Of a DNA stretch of 64,000 nucleotides, positions 8,665-15,948 are shown piece after piece; positions within the stretch are counted from its first letter, which is position 1; every line of letters starts with the position of its first letter. The DNA is from Dysgonomonas sp. 511 (lineage in GTDB: Bacteria; Bacteroidota; Bacteroidia; Bacteroidales; Dysgonomonadaceae), in contig NZ_QVMQ01000013.1 in NCBI RefSeq assembly GCF_010501105.1, positions 21,917 to 85,916 on the forward strand. The letters are read 5' to 3'. The notes under the pieces are model-generated. The model saw only the letters and a program-made list of their open reading frames with translations, was not told where the DNA came from and searched no databases. Made by a program: the position numbers and the translations under genes.

Positions 8665-9024
8665 TTATTCTTCTAATATTTTTATCAAGCTCACCAGCTC
8701 CGAAAAGTCCAGTTTTTTAGCTTGCATCTCTTTTGTCTTTTCTATGCCTTTGGTTGTCAGTGAGAAAATCATTTGCCGTTTGTCAACTGCACCCATCTCG
8801 CGATTAATATAACCCTTATCTTCCACTGCTGTGATTATGCGCGAAACGCGCGAGTTAGACAAGCCCACAAAATCGCACAGCTCGTTTGCCGAACGGGGTT
8901 TGCCATCTTTGAGGCAGCAGAGCAGCATACCTTCATTTATGGTAATGCCGTTGGTTTCGGCAAATTCTTTCTCGAAATTGTAAAGAGCCTTGTATATATC
9001 TTTTAGTTTACAAATTGGTTCCAT
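8665..9024 (-). CDS. MarR-family transcriptional regulator
   Basis: A 119-residue winged-helix DNA-binding protein. The helix-turn-helix is visible at about 45-75 (SANELCDFVGLSNSRVSRII), followed by the wing (VEDKGYINREMGAVDKRQM). Two adjacent cysteines (LLCCLKDG, near 36-37) and one in the HTH region could sense oxidants or sulfur species, but this is inference. The gene is directly upstream of the four-domain sulfur protein on the same strand. Palindromic sites of the same sequence lie upstream of both genes, suggesting autoregulation and control of the operon. Confidence 0.9.
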   Translation of the reverse strand: MEPICKLKDIYKALYNFEKEFAETNGITINEGMLLCCLKDGKPRSANELCDFVGLSNSRVSRIITAVEDKGYINREMGAVDKRQMIFSLTTKGIEKTKEMQAKKLDFSELVSLIKILEE

Positions 9025-9030
9025 GTATTT

Positions 9031-9088
9031 ATTTGCTATTAAAAACTATTTGTAAAGTAAAGTATAATATTTGCTATTGGCAAATATT
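9031..9088. promoter_or_regulatory. MarR operator pair upstream of marR
   Basis: Two copies of TTTGCTATT: one at 9032-9040, seven bases before the marR ATG, and one inside a near-perfect palindrome at 9066-9088 (arms AATATTTGC/GCAAATATT around TATTG). With the copy at 8636-8648 this makes three related sites around one regulator. The large palindrome covers the likely -33 region of the marR promoter, as expected for repression. Confidence 0.65.
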
Positions 9089-9127
9089 TTTGATAGTTAT
9101 TATTTATATACTGATAGATGGGGCAGG

Positions 9128-9295
9128 CAGGGCTGTTAAGTTCTAAGCGAAATAATACTTTAAAAGAATAAAATATGACACTGAGATACACGAAGAAGCC
9201 ACTGAGAAACACTGAGGGAGAAAAAATCTCAGAGAACCTCACTGTTATGCTCAATGTTTCTCAGTGTAATAAGAAATCAGAACTTAACAGCCCTG
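9128..9295. mobile_element. MITE-like nested inverted-repeat element
   Basis: A 168-base element with perfect 17-bp terminal inverted repeats (9128-9144 CAGGGCTGTTAAGTTCT; 9279-9295 its complement). Inside are a second inverted pair, CACTGAGAAACACTGAG at 9200-9216 and its near complement at 9250-9266, and further ACTGAGA copies. It has no coding capacity; short frames here are not genes. A related left arm of about 48 bases, with some mismatches, recurs at 60903-60950. The structure fits a non-autonomous transposable element. Confidence 0.65.
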
Positions 9296-9437
9296 GATGG
9301 GGTAGGGGAGGCTGTCTTTGGTAAAGTACGCAGTTTTTACTGGTTTTGCATAAGATGATAATGTCGGGGTGCTTTGTGGCAAGGATAAGAAAGTAACATA
9401 TACGCAATTTTATTCCTGTAACTTTATCTATAAGTGT

Positions 9438-9634
9438 AGGGTAATAAGCGTATTGCTGGATGAAAAGTAACAAGGAAAAAGTATGCAAAAGGTGTTACTT
9501 TTGTTACTTTTTAGAGAGATACAAGATACTAGTAGACGTGTTGGTTGCTGATAGAACATGAACTTGTGTCTCGTATCTAAAGAGAAGGTAACAACAAAAA
9601 ACAGCCAAAAAGCGTTACTTGTGTTACTTTTTTA
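9438..9634. repeat. GTTAC-motif intergenic repeat, copy A
   Basis: This stretch shares an arrangement with 34930-35110: AATAAGCGTATTGC, then AAAAGTAACA, about 20-23 bases, then TGTTACTTTT followed by GTTACTTTTT. A further GTTACTTGTGTTACTTTTTT follows at 9614. The AAAAGTAACA/TGTTACTTTT pair (9463-9472 and 9493-9502) can form a hairpin. There is no coding potential. The rest of the gap from 9296 to 9700 shows nothing else recognisable. Confidence 0.6.
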
Positions 9635-9708
9635 GGGAAGGATGTGAATAGTATATCTTTTTATTGTGTGTAATTTCTGACATTTTGGGTGAAATATTAT
9701 TAAAATTA

Positions 9709-9739
9709 TTTTCATATTAATACTAAAAAACTAACTTTG
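9709..9739 (+). promoter_or_regulatory. Putative asnA promoter
   Basis: TAACTTTG at 9732-9739 fits the Bacteroidota -7 consensus TAnnTTTG, 28 bases before the asnA ATG. TTTTC ends 18 bases upstream, a weak match to the -33 TTTG. Confidence 0.5.
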
Positions 9740-9767
9740 TTGAAATTTTAATACCTCAGAGCAAGAA

Positions 9768-10805
9768 ATGAGCTATCTTATTAAACCAAAGAACTATAAA
9801 CCAATACTCGATTTGCAGCAAACAGAGATGGGTATCAAGCGGATAAAGGATTTTTTTCAGCAAAACCTGTCGTCCGAACTTCGTTTGAGGCGTATCACTG
9901 CACCCTTGTTTGTGCTTCAGGGAATGGGGATAAACGACGACCTGAACGGGGTAGAGCGTGCCGTTACCTTCCCTATAAAAGATATGGGTGACGAACGCGC
10001 AGAAATAGTTCATTCTTTGGCAAAATGGAAACGGCTGACACTTGCCGACTATAATATAAAAGAAGGATTTGGCATATATACCGACATGAACGCCATACGT
10101 GCAGACGAAGAGTTAGGAAACTTGCATTCGCTGTATGTAGACCAATGGGATTGGGAAATGGTGATGTCGCCCGAAAAAAGAAACCTCGACTTTCTGAAGA
10201 AGATAGTAAAGCGCATCTATGCGGCTATGGTTCGCACCGAATACCTTGTTTATGAGGCGTTTCCGGCAATAACGCCAGTCTTGCCCTGCGATATAACATT
10301 TATCCATTCCGAAGAATTGCTCCAACGATATCCCAACCTGTCGGACAAAGAGCGTGAGAATGAGATAGCGAAAGAATACGGTGCCGTGTTTATTATCGGT
10401 ATCGGCGGCAAACTCAGCAATGGCGAGCCTCACGATGGTCGCGCTCCCGATTACGACGACTGGACTACCCCTTCCGAAAACGGATACCAGGGGCTTAACG
10501 GCGACCTCATTGTCTGGAATCCGGTATTAGAGAAAGCCCTGGAACTGTCTTCAATGGGCATCCGCGTAGATAAAGAAGTGCTTATGCGGCAATTGAAGCT
10601 TGTAGGGCAGGAGTCGCGCACAGAGCTGTTTTTCCACAAACGCTTGCTGAATGGCGAGCTTCCTCAATCAATAGGAGGAGGGATAGGCCAATCGCGCCTG
10701 TGTATGTTCTACCTTCGCAAAGGGCATATCGGCGAAATACAGGCAGGTATCTGGCCTAGCGGGATGCGGCAGGAGGCCGAGATGGCGGGAATGCCCTTAA
10801 TATAA
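9768..10805 (+). CDS. asnA: Aspartate-ammonia ligase (asparagine synthetase A)
   Basis: Makes asparagine from aspartate, ammonia and ATP, giving AMP and PPi. The 345-residue product matches the full AsnA length (330-345) and the class II aminoacyl-tRNA-synthetase-like fold. Recognisable segments are FFQQNLSSELRLRRITAPLFV near the N-terminus, YTDMNAIRADEEL, DQWDWE, and the C-terminal GGGIGQSRLCMFYL and GEIQAGIWP. It stands alone between repeat-rich gaps on both sides. The start ATG fits family members (MSYLIKPKNY). Confidence 0.96.
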   Translation: MSYLIKPKNYKPILDLQQTEMGIKRIKDFFQQNLSSELRLRRITAPLFVLQGMGINDDLNGVERAVTFPIKDMGDERAEIVHSLAKWKRLTLADYNIKEGFGIYTDMNAIRADEELGNLHSLYVDQWDWEMVMSPEKRNLDFLKKIVKRIYAAMVRTEYLVYEAFPAITPVLPCDITFIHSEELLQRYPNLSDKERENEIAKEYGAVFIIGIGGKLSNGEPHDGRAPDYDDWTTPSENGYQGLNGDLIVWNPVLEKALELSSMGIRVDKEVLMRQLKLVGQESRTELFFHKRLLNGELPQSIGGGIGQSRLCMFYLRKGHIGEIQAGIWPSGMRQEAEMAGMPLI

Positions 10806-10841
10806 CGCAAGATTTTTTTTATCTATATTTTTTCATTATTT

Positions 10842-11067
10842 TAGAGTCGTTTAAATTTTAGCGAAAATTTATTTTATAAGCTCCAGTAAATATCTTAGCA
10901 GCTTTTTAATGCTCTTTTTAGCGTATTTTCTGCATTTTTATTTCGGTTTAGCCCGCTAAACCAGCAATAAAAACACATAAAATCCATCTAAAATTGAAAA
11001 TCGACGAAGCGAAGGCGAGTCAAATAGCTATAAAAAAGTTCTGCTATAAAATTTAAACAGACTCTTA
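10842..11067. mobile_element. Palindromic MITE-like element, 226 bases
   Basis: The 344-base gap after asnA is largely one symmetrical element. Its ends are AGAGTCGTTTAAATTTTA (from 10843) and, inverted, TAAAATTTAAACAGACTCT (to 11065). The exact centre holds a perfect hairpin GGTTTAGC-CC-GCTAAACC at 10945-10962. Similar end sequences (AAATTTgAACAGGCTCT type) occur at 17545-17564 and 44407-44426. No frame codes for a protein. I infer a non-autonomous transposable element; it is not a simple terminator. Confidence 0.6.
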
Positions 11068-11149
11068 TTTTTTGTAAGGATGTTTATCTATAGATACAGG
11101 GCGTCCTTTCTCTCTTGTAGACATATTCACATGCTATAAAACAAAATTA

Positions 11150-12817
11150 ATGGAAAATAAAATTACAATACATTGCACCAATACTGGCACTTACAAGGAT
11201 TTTCTTGCAGGTACAGACCTTATCGAAATATTAGACGCTTTTGGATACAAACCTGAATATAAGATTGTAAATGCAAAAGTAAACAATAAGACAGAGCCGT
11301 TGACATATCAGGCTTATCACAATAAGACTGTCGAATTTGTCGACCTGTCGCAGCCGTCGGGAATGAGAACCTACGTGCGTTCGCTCTGTTTCCTGCTGGC
11401 AAAGGCAGTGTATGAAATTCTGCCCGAAGCGCATTTGCTGTTAGAACACCCTATCTCTCTAGGGTATTTTTGCCGTGTAGAGAAGATTGCATCCCTCGAC
11501 CAAAAGGCAGTTGATGCTATTAAATCGAAGATACGGGAATATATAGCTGCCGACCTGCCGTTCGAAGATGTAGAAGAAGAGACGGCGAAAGTAGTGCAGA
11601 TGTTTCGCGAAAAAGGATTTGAAGACAAGGCAATATTGTTGGAAACCTTAGGCGACCTGTATTCCAAATATTACCGTATGGGAGAAACTGTAGACTATTT
11701 CTACGGATGCCTTACCCCTTCTTCCGGATATCTTGATTTGTTCGACTTGGAATTGTACAATGATGGGTTGTTGCTACGTGTGCCCAACAGAAACAATCCC
11801 GTAGGACTAGAGCCGGTTGTGCCTCAGCCTAAAATGTATAATGTATATAAGGAGCATTTGAAGTTCCTGAATATTATAGGCCTCGACAATGTGGGTGATA
11901 TGAATAAAGCCACCCGTCAGGGAAAGATGACGCCTATCATCCAGATATCGGAAGCATATCAGGAAAAGACGATAGCTGATATTGCCGAACAAATAGCCCA
12001 CAAGGCAAAAGACGGGGTGCGTGTAGTATTAATTTCTGGACCTTCGTCGTCAGGAAAGACCACATTCCGAATGAGGCTCGAAGTCCAGTTGATGGTAAAC
12101 CTGTTGAAGCCGGTAGGTTTGTCGCTCGACGATTACTTTGTAGACCGCGAAACGACGCCTCTCGACGAGAATGGCAAGTATGACTTTGAGTCATTATATG
12201 CCTTAGACATTCCGAAGTTTAACGAGGATTTGGAAAAGCTTTTGGCTGGCGAACAAATAGAACTGCCGACATTCAACTTCACAACAGGAAAGAGGGAATA
12301 CAAGGGGCATAATCTTCAACTACACGAAGGTTCTATCCTTGTCATAGAAGGCATACACGGGCTAAATCCAGAGCTGACCGCAAGAATACCGGAGTCTCAT
12401 AAATTTAAGATTTATGTGTCTGCCCTGACTACTATTTCTCTCGACGACCACAACTGGATATCGACTACCGACAATCGCCTGTTGAGACGTCTTATCCGCG
12501 ATTTCAGATACCGTAACTATTCTGCCATAGACACCATATCGCGCTGGCCTAGTGTGCGCAAGGGTGAAGATAAATGGATATTCCCATATCAGGAGAATGC
12601 CGATGTAATGTTCAATTCGGCTATGATGTACGAACTGGCCGCTCTTCGCCGCCATGCCGAACCTATTCTGATGCAGGTTCCCAACAATGTGCCGGAATAT
12701 GCCGATGCACATCGGTTACTGAAATTCTTGCGGTATTTCAACTATATCAATGATAAAGAATTGCCGCCAACATCATTGTTGCGCGAGTTTCTGGGGGGTA
12801 GCAGTTTTACTTATTAA
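11150..12817 (+). CDS. Nucleoside (uridine-type) kinase with N-terminal TGS/SAD-like region
   Basis: A 555-residue cytoplasmic kinase. Residues 1-60 resemble a TGS domain, and about 60-250 the second additional domain of threonyl-tRNA synthetase. The C-terminal part, from about 285, is a uridine-kinase/PRK-type P-loop domain with VVLISGPSSSGKTT and SLDDYFVDRETTP. The segment LVIEGIHGLNPEL corresponds to the family Walker B region. This architecture is frequent in Bacteroidota and Clostridia and is usually annotated nucleoside kinase; the natural substrate is not certain from sequence. It converges on rnc with 17 bases between stop codons. Confidence 0.9.
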   Translation: MENKITIHCTNTGTYKDFLAGTDLIEILDAFGYKPEYKIVNAKVNNKTEPLTYQAYHNKTVEFVDLSQPSGMRTYVRSLCFLLAKAVYEILPEAHLLLEHPISLGYFCRVEKIASLDQKAVDAIKSKIREYIAADLPFEDVEEETAKVVQMFREKGFEDKAILLETLGDLYSKYYRMGETVDYFYGCLTPSSGYLDLFDLELYNDGLLLRVPNRNNPVGLEPVVPQPKMYNVYKEHLKFLNIIGLDNVGDMNKATRQGKMTPIIQISEAYQEKTIADIAEQIAHKAKDGVRVVLISGPSSSGKTTFRMRLEVQLMVNLLKPVGLSLDDYFVDRETTPLDENGKYDFESLYALDIPKFNEDLEKLLAGEQIELPTFNFTTGKREYKGHNLQLHEGSILVIEGIHGLNPELTARIPESHKFKIYVSALTTISLDDHNWISTTDNRLLRRLIRDFRYRNYSAIDTISRWPSVRKGEDKWIFPYQENADVMFNSAMMYELAALRRHAEPILMQVPNNVPEYADAHRLLKFLRYFNYINDKELPPTSLLREFLGGSSFTY

Positions 12818-12834
12818 AGAGAGGGGATTCACCT

Positions 12835-13686
12835 TCACCCTTCTGGCTCAGGGTTTTCCTCGGAAACACAATCTTCGGTTTGTACTTTTGTATATTTCTC
12901 GTTGTGTAGTTGCTGCTGCTGTTCGTGGAGGTTGTATATATGGTTGCGGAAAGCTGCATTTCGGTGCAACTTGTTAAAGGCTTCTTTTGCTGCCTTTTGC
13001 TGCGACTCCTTTTTCGAATAACCGGTACCAAGTCCGGCCTGCTCTCCTACAATCTTTACTGCGGTCTTGAATATCGGAGTGTTGTTGCTGTCAACAAAGC
13101 TGTCTATCAGGTCGAAGCTGACCGATATCTTTTGTTTCTGGCTCCACTCTATCAGTCGCGATTTATAGTTAGCTTCCTGTTCGGCCACTGTTTCTATGTT
13201 CAGATGCTTGCCAATAAGGCTTTCGTCTACAAACTTCTTGGCAGCCCTGTATCCCTGATCTAGATATATGGCGCCAATCAGGGCTTCCAATGCGTTGCCA
13301 TACATATGAGTATTGGGGGTTGTGTTGCGCGCCGAAGTCTTTATCAGTTTGTCTATCCCTATCTCTATAGCTATCCTGTTGAGCGTTTCCCTCTGTACTA
13401 TCTTCGACCGCATATTGGTCAGGAAGCCTTCTTTCTTGTACTCAAACTGCTTGAATACTATATCGGCCACGATGGCGTCGAGAATGGCGTCACCAAGAAA
13501 TTCGAGGCGTTCGTTGTTGATCCACCTTCCGTCCTTCAGCTTTATAGAGGATGATTTGTGCAGCAGGGCTTGTTCGTACAAGGTTATATTGAAGGGATAA
13601 AAGCCGAGTATTTTATAAAAAGACAAGTAAGGCTCCTTCCCTCTTTTGGGAAGAAGCCTTACTCCTCGGTATATCTTTTTAAGCAC
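12835..13686 (-). CDS. rnc: Ribonuclease III
   Basis: Double-strand-specific endoribonuclease for rRNA and mRNA processing. The 283-residue product has the signature ERLEFLGDAILDAIVAD near residues 60-76, a second catalytic acidic segment (EALIGAIYLDQGY), and a C-terminal double-stranded-RNA-binding domain ending KKESQQKAAKEAFNKL. About 40 extra C-terminal residues (HNEKYTKVQTED...) follow the dsRBD. It lies 6 bases after fabF in the acpP-fabF-rnc order known from many bacteria. An inverted repeat lies in its first 25 codons (see 13626-13663). Confidence 0.95.
   Translation of the reverse strand: MLKKIYRGVRLLPKRGKEPYLSFYKILGFYPFNITLYEQALLHKSSSIKLKDGRWINNERLEFLGDAILDAIVADIVFKQFEYKKEGFLTNMRSKIVQRETLNRIAIEIGIDKLIKTSARNTTPNTHMYGNALEALIGAIYLDQGYRAAKKFVDESLIGKHLNIETVAEQEANYKSRLIEWSQKQKISVSFDLIDSFVDSNNTPIFKTAVKIVGEQAGLGTGYSKKESQQKAAKEAFNKLHRNAAFRNHIYNLHEQQQQLHNEKYTKVQTEDCVSEENPEPEG
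13626..13663 (-). other. Hairpin inside the 5-prime coding part of rnc
   Basis: AGTAAGGCT pairs with AGCCTTACT (9 bp), then a 2x2 internal loop, then TTCCC pairs with GGGAA around TCTTTT. It lies about codons 8-21 of rnc. A double-stranded RNA element at the start of an RNase III message is a plausible site of autoregulatory cleavage; this is inference. Confidence 0.45.
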
Positions 13687-13692
13687 AGTGTT

Positions 13693-14955
13693 CTACTTCT
13701 TAAACTTTTTCACTATTACACATGCATTGTGTCCGCCAAATCCAAATGTGTTAGACAATGCAACATTAACGGTCCTTTTCTGAGCCTTGTTGAATGTAAG
13801 GTTCAACTTATAGTCTATCTCCGGATCTTCGTCACCTTCTGTGTAGTTGATCGTAGGAGGAACTATATCGTTTTGAATCGCTAATACACAGAACATAGTC
13901 TCCAATGCTCCGGCAGCACCCAAAAGGTGTCCTGTCATCGACTTGGTAGAACTGATATTCATATTGTATGCATGGTCGCCAAATACATCTTTGATAGCCT
14001 TGATTTCAGACGGGTCGCCTACAGGAGTCGATGTTCCATGAACGTTTATATAGTCCATTTCTTCCGGCTTCATATTAGCATCTTCCAAAGCGTTGCGCAT
14101 CACTAATTTTGCACCCAGTCCTTCGGGATGTGATGCTGTAAGGTGATAAGCATCGGCCGACATTCCTCCACCTACTACTTCTGCATATATCTTCGCTCCA
14201 CGGGCAAGTGCATGCTCCAATTCTTCGAAGATAAGGCATGCTGCACCTTCGCCGATTACAAATCCATCGCGACTCGCGCTAAACGGGCGCGAAGCGGTTT
14301 CGGGTGAGTCGTTGCGGGTAGATAGGGCTGTCATAGCATTGAATCCACCTACTCCCGATACAGAAATTGCTGCTTCTGCTCCACCTACTACCATTACATC
14401 AGCTTTGCCGAGACGTATCTGGTCGAAAGCTGTGATAGCACTATGTGTAGATGAGGCGCATGCCGATACTGTACCGAAGTTAGGGCCTCTCAGGCCGTGA
14501 CGGATAGAAATATGGCCTGCGGCTATGTCGGAAATCATCTTAGGGATGAAGAATGGGTTGAACTTAGGGCCCATTTCTTGATGGGTGTAAAAGTATCCGA
14601 CCTCTTCTTCGAAGGTTTTGATACCTCCGATACCTGCCGAGAATATAACTCCAATCCTATCGCGGTTTGCTTTTTCGAAATCAAGTTTTGAGTCAGCGAT
14701 AGCTTCTTCCGAAGCTCCTATAGCCAGTAAAGTGTATCTGTCGCATTTGCGGGCTTCTTTTCTGTCAAGGTAGACAGACGGATCGTATCCTTTTACCTCG
14801 CAAGCGAATTGTGTTTTGAATTTTGACGCATCAAAATGAGTAATAGGTCCAGCCCCACTTACTCCTGCTATGGCATTTTTCCATGTAGTTTCTACATCGT
14901 TGCCAATAGGTGTTACCGAGCCTAGACCTGTTACTACTACTCTTTTTAATTCCAT
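13693..14955 (-). CDS. fabF: 3-oxoacyl-[acyl-carrier-protein] synthase II
   Basis: Elongating condensing enzyme of type II fatty acid synthesis. The 420-residue product has the Cys-His-His triad: cysteine in VSACASSTHSA, histidine in NVHGTSTPVGD and histidine in KSMTGHLLGAAG. The C-terminal glycine-rich SNTFGFGGHNACVIV is also present. It follows acpP by 21 bases and precedes rnc by 6, so the three are one operon. Length and motifs are fully normal. Confidence 0.97.
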   Translation of the reverse strand: MELKRVVVTGLGSVTPIGNDVETTWKNAIAGVSGAGPITHFDASKFKTQFACEVKGYDPSVYLDRKEARKCDRYTLLAIGASEEAIADSKLDFEKANRDRIGVIFSAGIGGIKTFEEEVGYFYTHQEMGPKFNPFFIPKMISDIAAGHISIRHGLRGPNFGTVSACASSTHSAITAFDQIRLGKADVMVVGGAEAAISVSGVGGFNAMTALSTRNDSPETASRPFSASRDGFVIGEGAACLIFEELEHALARGAKIYAEVVGGGMSADAYHLTASHPEGLGAKLVMRNALEDANMKPEEMDYINVHGTSTPVGDPSEIKAIKDVFGDHAYNMNISSTKSMTGHLLGAAGALETMFCVLAIQNDIVPPTINYTEGDEDPEIDYKLNLTFNKAQKRTVNVALSNTFGFGGHNACVIVKKFKK

Positions 14956-14976
14956 AAGTAAATATTGGAAAAAAAA

Positions 14977-15213
14977 TTATTTTGCATTTGCTTCGATGTA
15001 AGAGATAGCGTCTCCTACTGTAGCGATTTTTTCAGTTTGGTCATCTGGAATAGAAATGCCGAATTCTTTTTCAAATTCCATGATTAATTCCACTGTGTCA
15101 AGTGAATCTGCTCCAAGATCGTTAGTAAAGCTAGCTGTGTTAGTTACTTCTGATTCTTCAACACCTAACTTATCAACAATTATTGCTTTCACTTTTGATG
15201 CTACTTCTGACAT
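14977..15213 (-). CDS. acpP: Acyl carrier protein
   Basis: A 78-residue acidic carrier for growing fatty acyl chains. The phosphopantetheine attachment serine lies in [20 protein letters not shown] (near residue 37). The rest is the usual four-helix ACP with net negative charge, ending [10 protein letters not shown]. It is the first gene of acpP-fabF-rnc and is preceded by a good Bacteroidota promoter. Confidence 0.98.
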   Translation of the reverse strand: MSEVASKVKAIIVDKLGVEESEVTNTASFTNDLGADSLDTVELIMEFEKEFGISIPDDQTEKIATVGDAISYIEANAK

Positions 15214-15264
15214 AATTTCTAATTTTGATTAATAATAAATTTTTAATTTCTAATTTTGTCGGTG

Positions 15265-15297
15265 CAAAGTAACGTTTTTTTATATATACGAAACAAA
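15265..15297 (-). promoter_or_regulatory. Promoter of acpP-fabF-rnc
   Basis: On the minus strand TTTG (15294-15297) is followed after 21 bases by TTACTTTG (15265-15272), close to the Bacteroidota pair TTTG...TAnnTTTG. It lies about 52 bases upstream of the acpP ATG. Confidence 0.6.
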
Positions 15298-15372
15298 TAT
15301 TTCGCGGACAAAAATAGTTAAAACTGCACATTTTTTTTACTTGTGTGCAGATGTAGCAAATAATGTATTATT

Positions 15373-15948
15373 ATGAATATTGCCATTTTCGCCTCAGGTT
15401 CAGGGTCTAATGCCGAAAATATCGCTAAATATTTTCAAGGCAATCCCAATATTTCTGTTTCCCTTATCGTATCGAATAAAAAGGATGCTTATGTACATCA
15501 AAGGGCTAAGAATCTGGGGGTCGAATCTGTTTCTTTCTCTAAAGAAGACTTTCTATCTACAGATAAAGTTTTAAAATGTTTATGCACAAAAGATATTGAA
15601 TTTATCGTACTGGCAGGGTTTTTATTGAAAATCCCTCAGAATCTTATAGATGCCTATCCCAACGGGATAATCAACATTCATCCGGCACTGCTTCCTAAAT
15701 ATGGTGGCAAAGGGATGTATGGCGACAATGTGCATAAGGCGGTAGTAGGCAATAGGGAAAAAGAGTCGGGTATCACAATCCATTATGTGAATGAGAATTA
15801 CGACGAAGGTGCGATCATTTTCCAGGCAAAATGCGATGTTGCCCCCACTGATACCTATGAAGATGTTGCAGAAAAAGTGCATACACTAGAGTATAAGCAC
15901 TTTCCTGTGGTGATTGACAAACTTCTCGAAAAAGAAGCCGGGATTTAA
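15373..15948 (+). CDS. purN: Phosphoribosylglycinamide formyltransferase
   Basis: Purine biosynthesis step 3, transferring formyl from 10-formyl-THF to GAR. The 191-residue product begins MNIAIFASGSGSNAENIAKY, the phosphate-binding start of the family. It has the catalytic region INIHPALLPKYGGKGMYGDNVHKAVV and the later GITIHYVNENYDEGAIIFQ. It is divergent from acpP. Its last four bases overlap the 3-prime end of the convergent secreted-protein gene. Confidence 0.95.
   Translation: MNIAIFASGSGSNAENIAKYFQGNPNISVSLIVSNKKDAYVHQRAKNLGVESVSFSKEDFLSTDKVLKCLCTKDIEFIVLAGFLLKIPQNLIDAYPNGIINIHPALLPKYGGKGMYGDNVHKAVVGNREKESGITIHYVNENYDEGAIIFQAKCDVAPTDTYEDVAEKVHTLEYKHFPVVIDKLLEKEAGI

Noticed and set aside
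9039..9488. Short minus-strand frames of 71 and 75 codons in the gap after marR
   Set aside because: They run through the inverted-repeat element and operators, with no conserved features or start context.
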